A stretch of DNA of 64,000 nucleotides from Kutzneria buriramensis (GCF_003387475.1 NZ_QUNO01000025.1:62001-126000), one strand, 5' to 3'. Shown: positions 25,693 to 34,483, counted from the stretch's first letter. Program-made: numbers and translations. Notes: a model not told the origin generated them from the letters alone.

Positions 25693-26523
25693 TCAACTTC
25701 CGGGCTCCCGCCACACCGGCGGCTCGTCCTCCGTCGGCCACGCCACCTCGGCCTCCACCCGGTCCGCCACCAGCTCCAACGACGTGATGCCGGAGGTCGG
25801 CCGGAGCACGTCCAGCCAGCGCTGCGCCACCGAGCCGTCCGGCCGCACCACCTGGGGCGACCACTCGGGGCGACCCAGCGCCTCCGCCGCGTCGGTCACG
25901 GCCTGTTGCGGCGCCTGCGGCCACCGCCCGAGATCCAGGTGAACGGAAACGCCCTCGGCACCCTGCGTGACCTCCGTGATGGCGGCGGTGTCGGTGATCC
26001 GGCTGGCCAGCGCCCGCGCCTGCCACTGCGCGCCGGCCGGATGCTGCACGGCGACGTCGACCCGCAGCTTCAGGCGGGTGGTGTGCTCGGCCGGAACCGG
26101 TTCCGGGGTCTCCGGTTCCTGGTAGCTGACCGGCTGGAACGGGGCCTGCTCGGACCAGGCCTCCACCAGCAGGCGCTCGGCCCCCGCGACCAGCTTGCCG
26201 ATCAGCTCGGGGTCGTCCAGCACCGTCCAGGCGGTCGGCGGCTCGCAGCAGACGCGGGGCAGCGGCGAGTCCGGGGCCAGTTCCCGCACGAACGTTCGGA
26301 CCGAGCGGGCCAGCGCGGCGGCGTCGTTGTGCACCTGCACCGCCGGCAGGTCCTTGCCGATCGTCACCGACCAGCAGCCGGGTTCCTCGTCGGAGCAGTC
26401 CGCGGCCTCCACGACCCGGCCGCCGATCCGGTCCACGAGGTCGCGGCAGGCGTCATGGGCCTGCCGCTCGTCTTCGGCGCTGACCACCACGGAGATCAGC
26501 AGCCTGAGGTCCTGCTCCACCAT
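25693..26523 (-). CDS. Conserved-looking protein upstream of FtsK-like operon, unknown
   Basis: 276 residues, acidic, soluble, probably two alternating alpha-beta domains: RLLISVVVSAEDERQAHDACRDL at the start and RLKLRVDVAVQHPAGAQWQARAL near residue 145 look like two ferredoxin-like or ACT-like halves. No family recognised. ATG 26523 is used because GGGGGAG lies about 11 bases upstream. It is on the same strand as the FtsK-like operon, 178 bp ahead, so it may be functionally linked but has its own transcription unit. Confidence 0.7.
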   Translation of the reverse strand: MVEQDLRLLISVVVSAEDERQAHDACRDLVDRIGGRVVEAADCSDEEPGCWSVTIGKDLPAVQVHNDAAALARSVRTFVRELAPDSPLPRVCCEPPTAWTVLDDPELIGKLVAGAERLLVEAWSEQAPFQPVSYQEPETPEPVPAEHTTRLKLRVDVAVQHPAGAQWQARALASRITDTAAITEVTQGAEGVSVHLDLGRWPQAPQQAVTDAAEALGRPEWSPQVVRPDGSVAQRWLDVLRPTSGITSLELVADRVEAEVAWPTEDEPPVWREPGS

Positions 26524-26578
26524 CGCCGCCAATTCTCCCCCAGGGGCGGCGGCGAGCCGGTGGGAGGGGCCGGAATGC

Positions 26579-26627
26579 GGGGAAGGGTGCTTTCCCTGCG
26601 GTGGGTGCAGGGAAAGCACCCTTCCCC
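26579..26627. repeat. Dispersed hairpin element R, copy 3 (terminator-like)
   Basis: Perfect 21-bp arms (26579-26599, 26607-26627) around GGTGGGT, just downstream of the PRC-barrel gene. The arms differ from the other copies at one paired position (G/C to T/A), a compensatory change that argues for selection on the stem. Confidence 0.65.
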
Positions 26628-26635
26628 GCGCGCGG

Positions 26636-27400
26636 TCACTTTCCGTGTTTGGTGGGATCGTCGACGTCGATGCGTTCCTTGCGCACCTTGCCGCTGACGG
26701 TCCGCTGCTCCGTCACGGTCTCGGTGTCCAGCCGGACCTTCTCCACCGGAACCGCCTCGGTGTCCACCACCGGGCGCTCGGCGTGCAGCACGACTTCCTG
26801 GTCGTCCTCGCCGATACGACCGGGCTCGTCGCCGCGCACCGGCTCACGCTCGACGCGGACCTCCTCGTGCCGCACCGGCACGGTCACCTGTTGCTCCTCG
26901 GTGACGACGTACTTGTGCAGCCGCACCCGACCGGTCTCGACCTGCTCGGTGCCGACCCGCAACTGCTCCTCCGAACGGACCATCGTGTGTTCGTCGCGGC
27001 TGTCGCGGTTCCGGCCGCCGGCCGGCCTGCCGGCGGCGTCCCGGCCGACGGCGCCGGGCTGTGTTCGGCCGCGCTGTCCGGGCATGCCCCCGGTCATGCC
27101 GTAATGCTCGTACAGCTGCCGGCCCTCGTCGTCGGACAGGTGCCCGTCGGCCGCCATCTGCGGCGCGTCCTTGACCGCGTCCTTGGTGGTCTGCACGCGC
27201 ACGCCGCCGTCGGCGATCCTGGCTCCCTGCAACGGCACGAAACTCTCCCGCTGGCCGAACAGTCCGGTTCGGACGGTCACCCACTGCGGCTGCCGGTTGT
27301 CGTCCCCCACGTAGACGTTGCCGACCCGGCCGACCCGCTCGCCGTCGCGGTCGACCACCTCGGCGCCGATCAGGTCGCGGGGGTTGGCGATGCTCGTCAT
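26636..27400 (-). CDS. PRC-barrel and DUF2382 protein
   Basis: 254 residues. The N-terminal PRC-barrel (about 1-80) contains LIGAEVVDRDGERVGRVGNVYV; a Gly/Arg-rich linker (105-135) follows; the C-terminal DUF2382 (about 138-250) is a charged repeat-like region (VRLHKYVVTEEQQVTVPVR and later VRLDTETVTEQRTVSGKVRKERI). Proteins of this architecture are common in actinobacteria and often stress-induced, with no defined biochemical role. ATG 27400 has AGGGAA upstream. It is divergent from the VanZ-RDD gene. Confidence 0.88.
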   Translation of the reverse strand: MTSIANPRDLIGAEVVDRDGERVGRVGNVYVGDDNRQPQWVTVRTGLFGQRESFVPLQGARIADGGVRVQTTKDAVKDAPQMAADGHLSDDEGRQLYEHYGMTGGMPGQRGRTQPGAVGRDAAGRPAGGRNRDSRDEHTMVRSEEQLRVGTEQVETGRVRLHKYVVTEEQQVTVPVRHEEVRVEREPVRGDEPGRIGEDDQEVVLHAERPVVDTEAVPVEKVRLDTETVTEQRTVSGKVRKERIDVDDPTKHGK

Positions 27401-27535
27401 GACTGCGTTCCCTTTCCTCGAATTCTCCCGTAGGCAAAGGGGTTTCCGGGTTGTTCGGACGAAAACGCGAGCCGGGGTCACACGACCGGGTCAAGTTGAG
27501 GACAACGCGGTTCCCGGCGCGCTATTCACCGAAGG

Positions 27536-27549
27536 TATAGTCGGACGGG
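27536..27549 (+). promoter_or_regulatory. -10 element TATAGT and leaderless start
   Basis: TATAGT at 27536-27541 ends 7 bases before the GTG at 27549, placing the transcript start at or next to the start codon. No convincing -35 element is seen. Confidence 0.55.
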
Positions 27550-28802
27550 TGGCGAACGCGTACCTCCTGCCGATCAAGACGGCGGCGCTGATCTTCCCCC
27601 TGCTGGCGATGCTGCTGTTCGTGCCGACGGCGATCGTGCTCTACCGCCGGCACGGGGTGCTCAGCCGCTGGCGCGGGCTGTCGTTCGCCACGTTCCTGTA
27701 CTACTGCCTGGCCGCGTTCTGCCTGGTGATCGTGCCGTTGCCCGGGCCCGGGGTGGACGTCTGCGTCGAGTACGCCGGCTTCGGGCAGCCGCAGCTGATC
27801 CCCGGCAACACCTTCTCCGACATCTGGAAGGAGGCCGGCGGCAGCCTCGACCCGAACGCCCTGGTGCTGCACAATCCCGCGGTCTGGGAGACCGGCTTCA
27901 ACCTGCTCCTGCTGCTGCCGCTGGGCATGTACCTGCGGTACCACTTCCGCCGCGGCCGCTGGACGTCCGCCGCGATCGGGCTGGGCGTGGCGGTGTTCTT
28001 CGAGACGACCCAGTTGACCGGACTTTGGGGCATCTATCCCTGCCCCTACCGGCTGTTCGACGTCGACGACATCATCGTCAACACGCTGGGCTGCATGCTC
28101 GGCTGGGCGCTGGCCGGTCCGGTCACCCGCTGGCTGCCGACGCTGGACGCCATCGACTCGCGGACGCTGGCGCGCGTCCCGGTGCCGTTCGGCCGCCGGC
28201 TGATCGCCCTGCTGCTGGACGCGACCGGCTTCATGTTCATGCTGCCGTTCCCCGAGGCCCTCTACTGGTTCCTCGGCGGCCGCTCGGCCACCAGCGCCTT
28301 CCTGCTGGCGCTGCTGTGGTTCGCGCTCTGGTTCGTCGTTACGCCGTGGCTGACCGGCGCCACCGTCGGCAAGCACATCCTGCGGCTGCGGATGGTCGAC
28401 AAGGACGGCAAGCGGCCGGCCCCGTGGCGGTTGATCGTCCGCGAGGGGCTGCTGGCGCTCGCCTTCGTGCCGCTGAGCTTCGTCGCCATGCTGACGCTGG
28501 TGTTCCTGGCCGTCTCCGCGACGAGGCTGCTGGACACGCTGGAGAACCTCCAGCTGTCCACCCTGGTCGGCATCGTCGAGGACCGCCCCGGCGAGGTCGC
28601 GTTCGCGGCGTTCTCGGTGCTGCTCAGCGTCGCGCTGCCGGTTGGCTTCGCGCTGTTCGCCCGGCTGCACAACCGTCGTCTCGGCCTGCACGAGCTGGCC
28701 TCGGGCGTGCGCAACGTCGCGCTGCCGCCGACCAAGGCGGCCCCGTCAGCCCCCGAGGTGCTCCCCGAAGAACGTCAGGACGCGACGCCAAGCGTCCTCT
28801 GA
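27549..28802 (+). CDS. VanZ-RDD fusion membrane protein
   Basis: 417 residues in two membrane domains. Residues about 1-205 are VanZ-like: four to five helices with the NPAVWETGFNLLLLLPLGMYL and FFETTQLTGL...RLFDVDDIIVNTLG motifs. Residues about 215-390 are an RDD domain, beginning RRLIALLLDATGF and including TGATVGKHILRLRMVDKDG. VanZ confers low-level teicoplanin resistance in enterococci; this fusion is common in actinobacteria and not characterised. GTG 27549 is leaderless. The last 57 bp overlap, antisense, the end of the dienelactone hydrolase gene. Confidence 0.87.
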   Translation: MANAYLLPIKTAALIFPLLAMLLFVPTAIVLYRRHGVLSRWRGLSFATFLYYCLAAFCLVIVPLPGPGVDVCVEYAGFGQPQLIPGNTFSDIWKEAGGSLDPNALVLHNPAVWETGFNLLLLLPLGMYLRYHFRRGRWTSAAIGLGVAVFFETTQLTGLWGIYPCPYRLFDVDDIIVNTLGCMLGWALAGPVTRWLPTLDAIDSRTLARVPVPFGRRLIALLLDATGFMFMLPFPEALYWFLGGRSATSAFLLALLWFALWFVVTPWLTGATVGKHILRLRMVDKDGKRPAPWRLIVREGLLALAFVPLSFVAMLTLVFLAVSATRLLDTLENLQLSTLVGIVEDRPGEVAFAAFSVLLSVALPVGFALFARLHNRRLGLHELASGVRNVALPPTKAAPSAPEVLPEERQDATPSVL

Positions 28803-29444
28803 CGATTCGTGGTGGTAGCCGAAGCCGAGCACCTTGACCAGCGCCGCCGGCGAGATCCGGTTGGCGAAGCTGTGCCCGGCGTCCGGGTACTCCTTGACGT
28901 CGTGCGGGATGTTCCGCTCCGTCAACGCCGCCTCCAGCGTCGCGGCGGCGCCCTTGAGCGTGAAGTCCTTGCCGCCGAGGCTGGCCACCACCGGGCAGGC
29001 GCCGTCGATCATCGCCAGGTCCTTGGGCATCACGCCGTAGTACGGGGCCGAGGCCTGGAATCCGCGCGGGGCGCAGAGCAGCGCGAAGCCGCCGCCCATG
29101 CAGAAGCCGACGATGCCGATCCTGCCGGTGCAGTCGTCCCGGTCGGCGATCAGTTGCCGCGCCGCCTCGATGTCCTCGAACGCCGGGCCGTGACCGGTGC
29201 TCAGCGCCTTGAAGATGCCGCGCACGCACCGGATCGCGCCGCCGCGGGCGTACAGGTTCGGCACGATGGCGACATAGCCGGCGGTGGCGAACCGGCCGGC
29301 GGTCTGCCGGACGTCGTCGTTGAAGCCGAGCGCGTCGTGGATCACGACGACGCCGGGCCACGGGCCCTCGCCGGACACCTCCGCCGTCGGCGTGGCCAGA
29401 TAGCCTTCGAAGGGACCGTTCGGAGCGGAGATCGTCAGGCGCAC
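28746..29444 (-). CDS. Dienelactone hydrolase family protein
   Basis: 232-residue alpha/beta hydrolase. The nucleophile elbow is GFCMGGGFA (Cys, as in true dienelactone hydrolases), the acid is probably the Asp in ASLGGKDFTL and the His is in PDAGHSF. It would hydrolyse lactones or esters; related Streptomyces proteins are annotated only as carboxymethylenebutenolidase. GTG 29444 is the only sensible start. It lies 10 bp after an alpha/beta hydrolase gene, likely one operon, and its 3' end overlaps the VanZ-RDD gene. Confidence 0.9.
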   Translation of the reverse strand: MRLTISAPNGPFEGYLATPTAEVSGEGPWPGVVVIHDALGFNDDVRQTAGRFATAGYVAIVPNLYARGGAIRCVRGIFKALSTGHGPAFEDIEAARQLIADRDDCTGRIGIVGFCMGGGFALLCAPRGFQASAPYYGVMPKDLAMIDGACPVVASLGGKDFTLKGAAATLEAALTERNIPHDVKEYPDAGHSFANRISPAALVKVLGFGYHHESSEDAWRRVLTFFGEHLGG

Positions 29445-29454
29445 GGGTCGGACG

Positions 29455-30264
29455 CTAGCCCTTGACCGCCCGGGCTGTGAAGGCCGCGATGTCCGAGAAC
29501 ACCTCATCGCGGTTGATCTCGTTGAACAGCTCGTGCCGCGAGCCCGGGTAGGTGCGCTCCTCGAAGCCCAGGCCGCGCACGCGATCCGTGCCGGCCCTGG
29601 TGTCGGCCTGGTCCACCAGCTGGTCGGCGTCGCCGTGCAGCCACAGCACCGGCAGCTCGTCACCGAGCGGGTGGTCGAAGCTGATCGTCTGGAGCAGCTC
29701 CTCCAGCGCCGCCAGCGTCGGCCGCTTGAACGGGCCGTGCCACACCAGCGGATCCGCCGCGTACGCCGCGGTCACCGAGGTGTCCCGGGTCAGCGTCTCC
29801 GGGTCGACCGGCGCGTCCGGAATCGTGTCGTACTCCAACAGGTCCAGCACCGGCCAGCTGCCCAGCACCGGCGCGGACAGCACCATCGCCGCCACCCGCT
29901 CCGGGAAACGCTGCGCGTAGCGGACCGCCAGCGTGCCGCCGAGCCCGTGCCCGACGAGCACCACCGGCAGGTCGGGGTGCCCGTCGAGGGCCGCCGTCAG
30001 CACGGTGTCCACATCGGACACCACTGCCTCGAAGTCGCCGATCAGCGCGCGTTCGCCGGCCGACCGGCCGTGCCCGACCAGATCGGCGCCGACCACCATG
30101 GCGCCCATGCCGGCCAGCGCGTCGGCGACGTGCTGGTACCGCCCCAGATGCTCGCCGTGGTCGTGCAGCAGCACGGCCAGCCAGCGGGCGTCGGGATTCG
30201 GCCAGGTGCGCGCGCCCAGTTCGCCGCCGTGGCCGGACAGCGTCCATTCGATCGGTGGGATCAC
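29455..30264 (-). CDS. Alpha/beta hydrolase (monoacylglycerol lipase-like) lacking the nucleophile Ser
   Basis: 269 residues of the Hydrolase_4/lysophospholipase family: LLHDHGEHLGRYQHVADAL near the start, ADLVGHGRSAGER, the catalytic acid in WLHGDADQLVD and the His in SRHELFNE. The nucleophile elbow, normally GHSMGG, reads GHGLGG, so Ser is replaced by Gly. As written it should not be an active serine lipase. The codon is GGG, two changes from most Ser codons, so a single sequencing error is unlikely. It is upstream of, and probably co-transcribed with, the dienelactone hydrolase gene. Confidence 0.85.
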   Translation of the reverse strand: MIPPIEWTLSGHGGELGARTWPNPDARWLAVLLHDHGEHLGRYQHVADALAGMGAMVVGADLVGHGRSAGERALIGDFEAVVSDVDTVLTAALDGHPDLPVVLVGHGLGGTLAVRYAQRFPERVAAMVLSAPVLGSWPVLDLLEYDTIPDAPVDPETLTRDTSVTAAYAADPLVWHGPFKRPTLAALEELLQTISFDHPLGDELPVLWLHGDADQLVDQADTRAGTDRVRGLGFEERTYPGSRHELFNEINRDEVFSDIAAFTARAVKG

Positions 30265-30283
30265 CCGTTCACTTCAGCACACT

Positions 30284-30772
30284 TCACAGCTTGTAGTAAG
30301 CGCTGGCGTCGATCTGGCCGTGCTGGCAGACGGGACCGTACTGCCAGGTCACGGTCAGCGGGACGGTCTCGTCCGGTGGGATCGAGATCGCGGAGTTCGC
30401 AACGGGCTCGCACGGGTATCCCGCCTCGTTGTCGGCCGGGATCGCGGTCCAGTGCAGGGTCATGGCCGCGCGCTCGCCCGGCGCCAGCGTGACCAGGCTC
30501 GGGCCGGGATTGGCCGTCCAGGTCAGCTGCGTCTGCGCGCCGACCAGGGCGAATCCGCCGTGGCCGTAGAGCGTGCAGGTGTTTGCGCTGATGTTGGTGA
30601 CCGCGAACTGGGCGTACCGCTGGCCCGCGCCGGCCCCGAAGTTCTCCAGATCGGCGCCTAACGTGTCGGCGTTGCAGCGCGTGCTGGCCGGACTCGCCGA
30701 CGCCACCGGCGCCAGCACCGCCCCCGCGGCCGCGAGCACGCCGGCAACGGCGAGAACACGATTGATGAACAT
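30284..30772 (-). CDS. Secreted DUF4232 protein
   Basis: 162 residues with a Sec signal peptide (hydrophobic core about 6-22, cleavage near ASA-SP at 26-28). The mature part is a DUF4232-type beta-sandwich: AQFAVTNISANTCTLYGHGGF, LAPGERAAMTLHWTAI and a paired Cys near the end (PVCQHG). Such proteins are exported or surface-anchored in many actinobacteria; function unknown. It lies 19 bp upstream of the GHGLGG hydrolase gene on the same strand. Confidence 0.85.
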   Translation of the reverse strand: MFINRVLAVAGVLAAAGAVLAPVASASPASTRCNADTLGADLENFGAGAGQRYAQFAVTNISANTCTLYGHGGFALVGAQTQLTWTANPGPSLVTLAPGERAAMTLHWTAIPADNEAGYPCEPVANSAISIPPDETVPLTVTWQYGPVCQHGQIDASAYYKL

Positions 30773-30841
30773 TTTTGACCACCTCCACCACGCTGACGCC
30801 GCCCAACGGCTGGAGGTTGCCTTAGTTGATCATGAAACTAT

Positions 30842-31900
30842 CTAGGCGGTGGCCCGCCACCCTTGCGGCAGGAGTTCCATGCCCTGCGTCGGCTCGGTCC
30901 ACACGTAGGTCCAGCACACCGTGCCGTCGTCCAGCGCGACCCGGATCCGCCGGTAGTCGAGGCCCTCGTATTTATCCAAAGTGGACAGTGTGCGGCGCGG
31001 CGAGCGGATCGGCAGCACCCAACCGGGCACCGTGCCGTCGCCCGTGAGTTGTAAGGCGGGATAGCCCATTCCGGTGTCGTAGAGCGTGCCCCGGATGGAC
31101 GCCCGGCGCGGCCGGCCGGCCACCATCGGCTCCAGCAGCCGCCACGCCTCGCCGCCGGGCTGCAACGTGCCGTACACGAAAATCCGCTTGGGCCAGGAGT
31201 CCGGGCTCGGCTCACCGTCCACAGTGGATGCCTTGAGGCCGTCGCCGCCGGCCCGCTTGCCGACCAGGCCCTGCGCGGTCGCCTGGTCCATGTCCGCGCA
31301 GCGCACCGGCTTGCCGCGCACCAGGATCGGCTGGCGCACCCGGTCCGCCGCGATGTACGCGAGCACCCGGTCCACCACCGCGCCGTCGTCCAGCACCACC
31401 CGGCCGCTGCGCACCCGGGCCAGCCGGTACCGCCGGCCGCGGCCCTCGCAGACGTCCAGCACGCGGACCTGCTCCTCGTCGGCCATCCAGACCGCGTGCT
31501 CCTCGACCACGTCCTTGTCGGCCATCAGCGTCGCCGGCCGCTGGTCGTCGACCACGCGCAGACCGGCCGCCCACACCGCGGCCAGGCCCTCGCAGCGGGC
31601 CCGCAGCACGACGACCGGGCCGGTCAGGCCCAGCGACTCCCGCAGCCAGGTGATCTTCGACGGGCACGCGTTCGAGCCGTACGCCAGCACCGGCATCCGC
31701 TTGGCCATCGGCACCGCGTCGTGGTCGGCGAGCCAGTCGTCGAGGTCCTGCCCGGTGTGGTCGACGCGCCAGCCGGCCGAGCTCTGCCGGTCCGGGCGCA
31801 GCGGCGCGCCGATCCCGTTCAGGTGGGCGAACGACACGTCCGGGCGGGCGCCCGGGTAGGGCGCTGCGGGATACTCCTCGTCGCCGAACGGTGCTCGCAC
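30842..31900 (-). CDS. Tandem gamma-glutamylcyclotransferase-like protein
   Basis: 352 residues with two GGCT/AIG2-like domains: VLAYGSNACPSKITWL near residue 70 and FVYGTLQPGGEAW near residue 242, each carrying the YGSN/YGTL substrate loop. GGCT-fold enzymes release 5-oxoproline from gamma-glutamyl compounds, but the second domain also resembles AIG2-like proteins of unknown function. GTG 31900. It follows the mycothiol-dependent dehydrogenase by 10 bp, so the two are probably one operon; a role in thiol turnover is inference. One TCCACAGTGGA palindrome lies at 31218-31228. Confidence 0.82.
   Translation of the reverse strand: MRAPFGDEEYPAAPYPGARPDVSFAHLNGIGAPLRPDRQSSAGWRVDHTGQDLDDWLADHDAVPMAKRMPVLAYGSNACPSKITWLRESLGLTGPVVVLRARCEGLAAVWAAGLRVVDDQRPATLMADKDVVEEHAVWMADEEQVRVLDVCEGRGRRYRLARVRSGRVVLDDGAVVDRVLAYIAADRVRQPILVRGKPVRCADMDQATAQGLVGKRAGGDGLKASTVDGEPSPDSWPKRIFVYGTLQPGGEAWRLLEPMVAGRPRRASIRGTLYDTGMGYPALQLTGDGTVPGWVLPIRSPRRTLSTLDKYEGLDYRRIRVALDDGTVCWTYVWTEPTQGMELLPQGWRATA
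31218..31228. repeat. TCCACWGTGGA dispersed palindrome, copy 5
   Basis: TCCACAGTGGA inside the GGCT-like gene, read as Ser-Thr-Val-Asp. Confidence 0.5.
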
Positions 31901-31910
31901 GTATCCAGTA

Positions 31911-32999
31911 TTAGTCGAACACGACCACGCTGCGCAGCACGTCGCCTCGGCCCATGCGCTCGAACGACTGCTCTACGTCGCCAAGTCCGATTCGCTCTGT
32001 GACGAATTTCTCCAACGGCAGCCGGCCCTGCAGGTGCAGGTCGACCAGCATCGGGAAGTCCCGCGACGGCAGGCAGTCGCCGTACCAGGACGACTTGAGC
32101 GAGCCGCCGCGGGAGAAGAAGTCCAGCAGCGGCATCTCCAGCGACATGTCCGGCGTCGGGACGCCGACCAGCACCACCGTGCCGGCCAGGTCGCGCCCGT
32201 AGAAGGCCTGCTTCCAGGTCTCCGGCCGGCCGACCGCGTCGATCACCACGTCCGTGCCGAAGCCACCGGTCAGCCCCTGGATCGCCTCGACCACGTCGCC
32301 GTCCTTGGCGTTGACGGTGTCGGTGGCGCCGAAGTCCTTGGCCCAGTCCAGTTTCCGCTGGTCGATGTCCACCGCGATGATCTTCGCCGCGCCGGCCAGC
32401 CGGGCGCCGGCCACCGCCGCGCTGCCCACGCCGCCGCAGCCGATCACCGCCACCGTGTCGCCGCGGGACACGCCGCCGGTGTTGATCGCCGCGCCCAGAC
32501 CCGCCATCACGCCGCAGCCCAGCAGGCCGGCGACCTCCGGCGCCACCCGCGGGTCGACCAGCGTGCACTGGCCGGCGTGCACCAGCGTCTTCTCCGCGAA
32601 CGCCCCGATGCCCAGGGCGTTGCTCAACTTCGTGCCGTCCGCCAGTGTCATCGGCTGGCTCGCGTTGTGCGTGTTGAAGCAGTACCAGGGCCGGCCGCGG
32701 CGGCAGGCCCGGCAGTCGCCGCAGACCGCGCGCCAGTTCAGGATCACGAAGTCGCCGGGCGCGACCGTGGTGACGCCCTCGCCGACCACCTCCACGACGC
32801 CGGCGGCCTCGTGGCCCAGCAGGAACGGGAACTCGTCGGTGATGCCGCCCTCGCGGTAGTGCAGGTCGGTGTGGCAGACCCCGCAGGCCTGCACCTTCAC
32901 CACGACCTCGCCCGGACCGGGATCCGGCACGATGATCTTCTGGACGCCCACCGCGGCGCCCTTCCCGGCCGCCACCACCCCGTCGACCTCGTACGGCAT
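31911..32999 (-). CDS. mscR: S-(hydroxymethyl)mycothiol dehydrogenase
   Basis: 362-residue zinc alcohol dehydrogenase of class III type that oxidises the formaldehyde-mycothiol adduct and can reduce S-nitrosomycothiol. Catalytic zinc ligands are in CGVCHTDLH and [11 protein letters not shown] and at Cys in [10 protein letters not shown]; the structural zinc loop is [18 protein letters not shown] binds at [12 protein letters not shown]. It closely matches the mycobacterial AdhE2/MscR group (also called fadH). Mycothiol is confined to actinobacteria. The GGCT-like gene follows 10 bp later. Confidence 0.9.
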   Translation of the reverse strand: MPYEVDGVVAAGKGAAVGVQKIIVPDPGPGEVVVKVQACGVCHTDLHYREGGITDEFPFLLGHEAAGVVEVVGEGVTTVAPGDFVILNWRAVCGDCRACRRGRPWYCFNTHNASQPMTLADGTKLSNALGIGAFAEKTLVHAGQCTLVDPRVAPEVAGLLGCGVMAGLGAAINTGGVSRGDTVAVIGCGGVGSAAVAGARLAGAAKIIAVDIDQRKLDWAKDFGATDTVNAKDGDVVEAIQGLTGGFGTDVVIDAVGRPETWKQAFYGRDLAGTVVLVGVPTPDMSLEMPLLDFFSRGGSLKSSWYGDCLPSRDFPMLVDLHLQGRLPLEKFVTERIGLGDVEQSFERMGRGDVLRSVVVFD

Positions 33000-33068
33000 C
33001 GGCTACCACCCTCCGGCCTCGTCGCCACGTGATCGCCACCCTCGCACTTCCCCGCGCGCATGGCGAGG

Positions 33069-33131
33069 TTTTCGCCACATGCGCTTCCTAGTTGCGCCCT
33101 GGTGCCACATCGGAAGCGCATGTGGCGAAAA
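33069..33131. repeat. Dispersed hairpin element H, copy 2
   Basis: Perfect 20-bp arms (33069-33088, 33112-33131) with a 23-base loop. The arm CACATGCGCTTCC is shared with 2509-2557. Here it lies between divergent starts, so it is not simply a terminator. Confidence 0.6.
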
Positions 33132-33185
33132 AGTGGTCACCGGAACGGGTGACACCGGGCGAAACCGTCGCGCGGGAGCGTCGTT

Positions 33186-33665
33186 GTGCCCGGTGTGACA
33201 GCGGATCCCGTCAGAGTCAGCACGCATGTCGACGCGCCGGCCGAGGTCGTCTACGACCTGGTCAGCGACGTCACCGGCCAGCACCGGTTCACCGAGGAAT
33301 GCCAGCGCTCGCAGTGGGTGCACCCGGCGACCGGCCCCGAGGTGGGCGCGGTCTTCCGCGGCAGCAACAGGAACGGCCCGTTCCGCTGGGCGACCACGTC
33401 CGAGGTGGTCAGCGCCGAGCCGGGCCGCCGCTTCCGGTACGTGGTGCGCAGCCTGGGCGCGCCGATCGCCGAGTGGGAGTACCTGATCGAGCCGGGGGAG
33501 CGCGGCTGCGAGGTCGCCGAGACGGTGTTCGACCGGCGCGGCGCGTTCATGCGCTACGTCGTCGCGCCGCTGGCCACGGGCGTGTGGGACCGCTCCGCGC
33601 ACAACCGCCGGAACATGGAGCGCACGCTGGAGAAGCTGCGCAAGGTCGCCGAGCAGCGGGCGTAG
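33186..33665 (+). CDS. SRPBCC-family protein
   Basis: 159 residues with the START/polyketide-cyclase-like fold: opening VRVSTHVDAPAEVVYDLVSDV, a central VFRGSNRNGPFRWATTSEV strand pair and a long C-terminal helix. These bind hydrophobic ligands in a deep pocket. Ligand unknown. GTG 33186 has GGGAG nine bases upstream. Divergent from mscR. Confidence 0.85.
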   Translation: MPGVTADPVRVSTHVDAPAEVVYDLVSDVTGQHRFTEECQRSQWVHPATGPEVGAVFRGSNRNGPFRWATTSEVVSAEPGRRFRYVVRSLGAPIAEWEYLIEPGERGCEVAETVFDRRGAFMRYVVAPLATGVWDRSAHNRRNMERTLEKLRKVAEQRA

Positions 33666-33773
33666 GAAAGCCGGCCAGGGCCGCGCACGATGCGCGTCGG
33701 CACGATCCTGACCGGCTAGTCCGAAAAGCGTAGTCGGCTGCGGCATCGGCCGGTACCGGCGTTCCGGTGACAT

Positions 33774-34379
33774 CTACCGGGGCGGCCAGGCGGTCGGGTC
33801 GAGCAGCCCCAGCGAGTACGCCCGCGCGACCAGCGCGGTCCGGTTGGGCACGCCGAACCGGTCGGACATCCGCGTCAGGTGGTAGTTCACGCCGTCGCCG
33901 GTGATGCCCAGCTCGGCGGCGACCGCCGCGGACGTGGCGCCGCCGGCGATCAGCCGCAGGATCTCCGCTTCCCGGTCCGACAGCTGCACATCGGCCGGCA
34001 CGGGCGTGATCCGCAACGTCAGCAGCAGCCCGGAGCCGTCGTCGTCGGAGACCGCCTGCACGGTGAGCTCGCCGGTGCCGCCCGGGAACTGCACGGCGAT
34101 CACCAGCCGGGCCCGGCCGCCGCGCTGCAACCCGGCGACCAGCTTGTCGTAGTCGCGCCGCACCTTGGCCTGGAAGAACTCCAGCACGTGCCGGTCCCGC
34201 AGCTGCGACGGGCGGACCGCCAGCGCCTCGGCGAAGGCCGGGTTGGCCACGCCGATGGTGCCGTCGAGGTGGCAGATCGCCGTGGGCACCGGGGTCCGGT
34301 CGAGCAGCGCCAGGAAGCGGTTGCGCCACATGCCGGTGCGGCGCTGTTCGGCGTGCAGATCGTGGGCCGCTTCACTCAC
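33774..34379 (-). CDS. PAS-LuxR regulator, likely controls the P450 gene
   Basis: 201 residues: a PAS domain (about 18-110, LLDRTPVPTAICHLDGTIGVANPAFAEAL) and a LuxR-type helix-turn-helix (about 132-195, LSDREAEILRLIAGGATSAAVAAELGITGDGVNYHL). No receiver or kinase is nearby, so the PAS may sense a small molecule directly. It is divergent from the CYP102-type gene with a perfect palindrome between them. GTG 34379 is the start. Confidence 0.88.
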   Translation of the reverse strand: MSEAAHDLHAEQRRTGMWRNRFLALLDRTPVPTAICHLDGTIGVANPAFAEALAVRPSQLRDRHVLEFFQAKVRRDYDKLVAGLQRGGRARLVIAVQFPGGTGELTVQAVSDDDGSGLLLTLRITPVPADVQLSDREAEILRLIAGGATSAAVAAELGITGDGVNYHLTRMSDRFGVPNRTALVARAYSLGLLDPTAWPPR

Positions 34380-34388
34380 AGGCAGAAT

Positions 34389-34404
34389 CTACAAGATCTT
34401 GTAG
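34389..34404. promoter_or_regulatory. 16-bp palindrome CTACAAGATCTTGTAG, probable LuxR box
   Basis: Perfect palindrome ten bases upstream of the PAS-LuxR start and 80 bp before the P450 gene, in their shared 104-bp gap. Size and symmetry fit a LuxR-type dimer site. Confidence 0.55.
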
Positions 34405-34483
34405 CCCTCGGCGTAGTGACGGCCGGCGTCCGGTGCCAGGCTGGTCTTGAGCGATCGAGCAAGCACCGACCTGGGGAACGACG

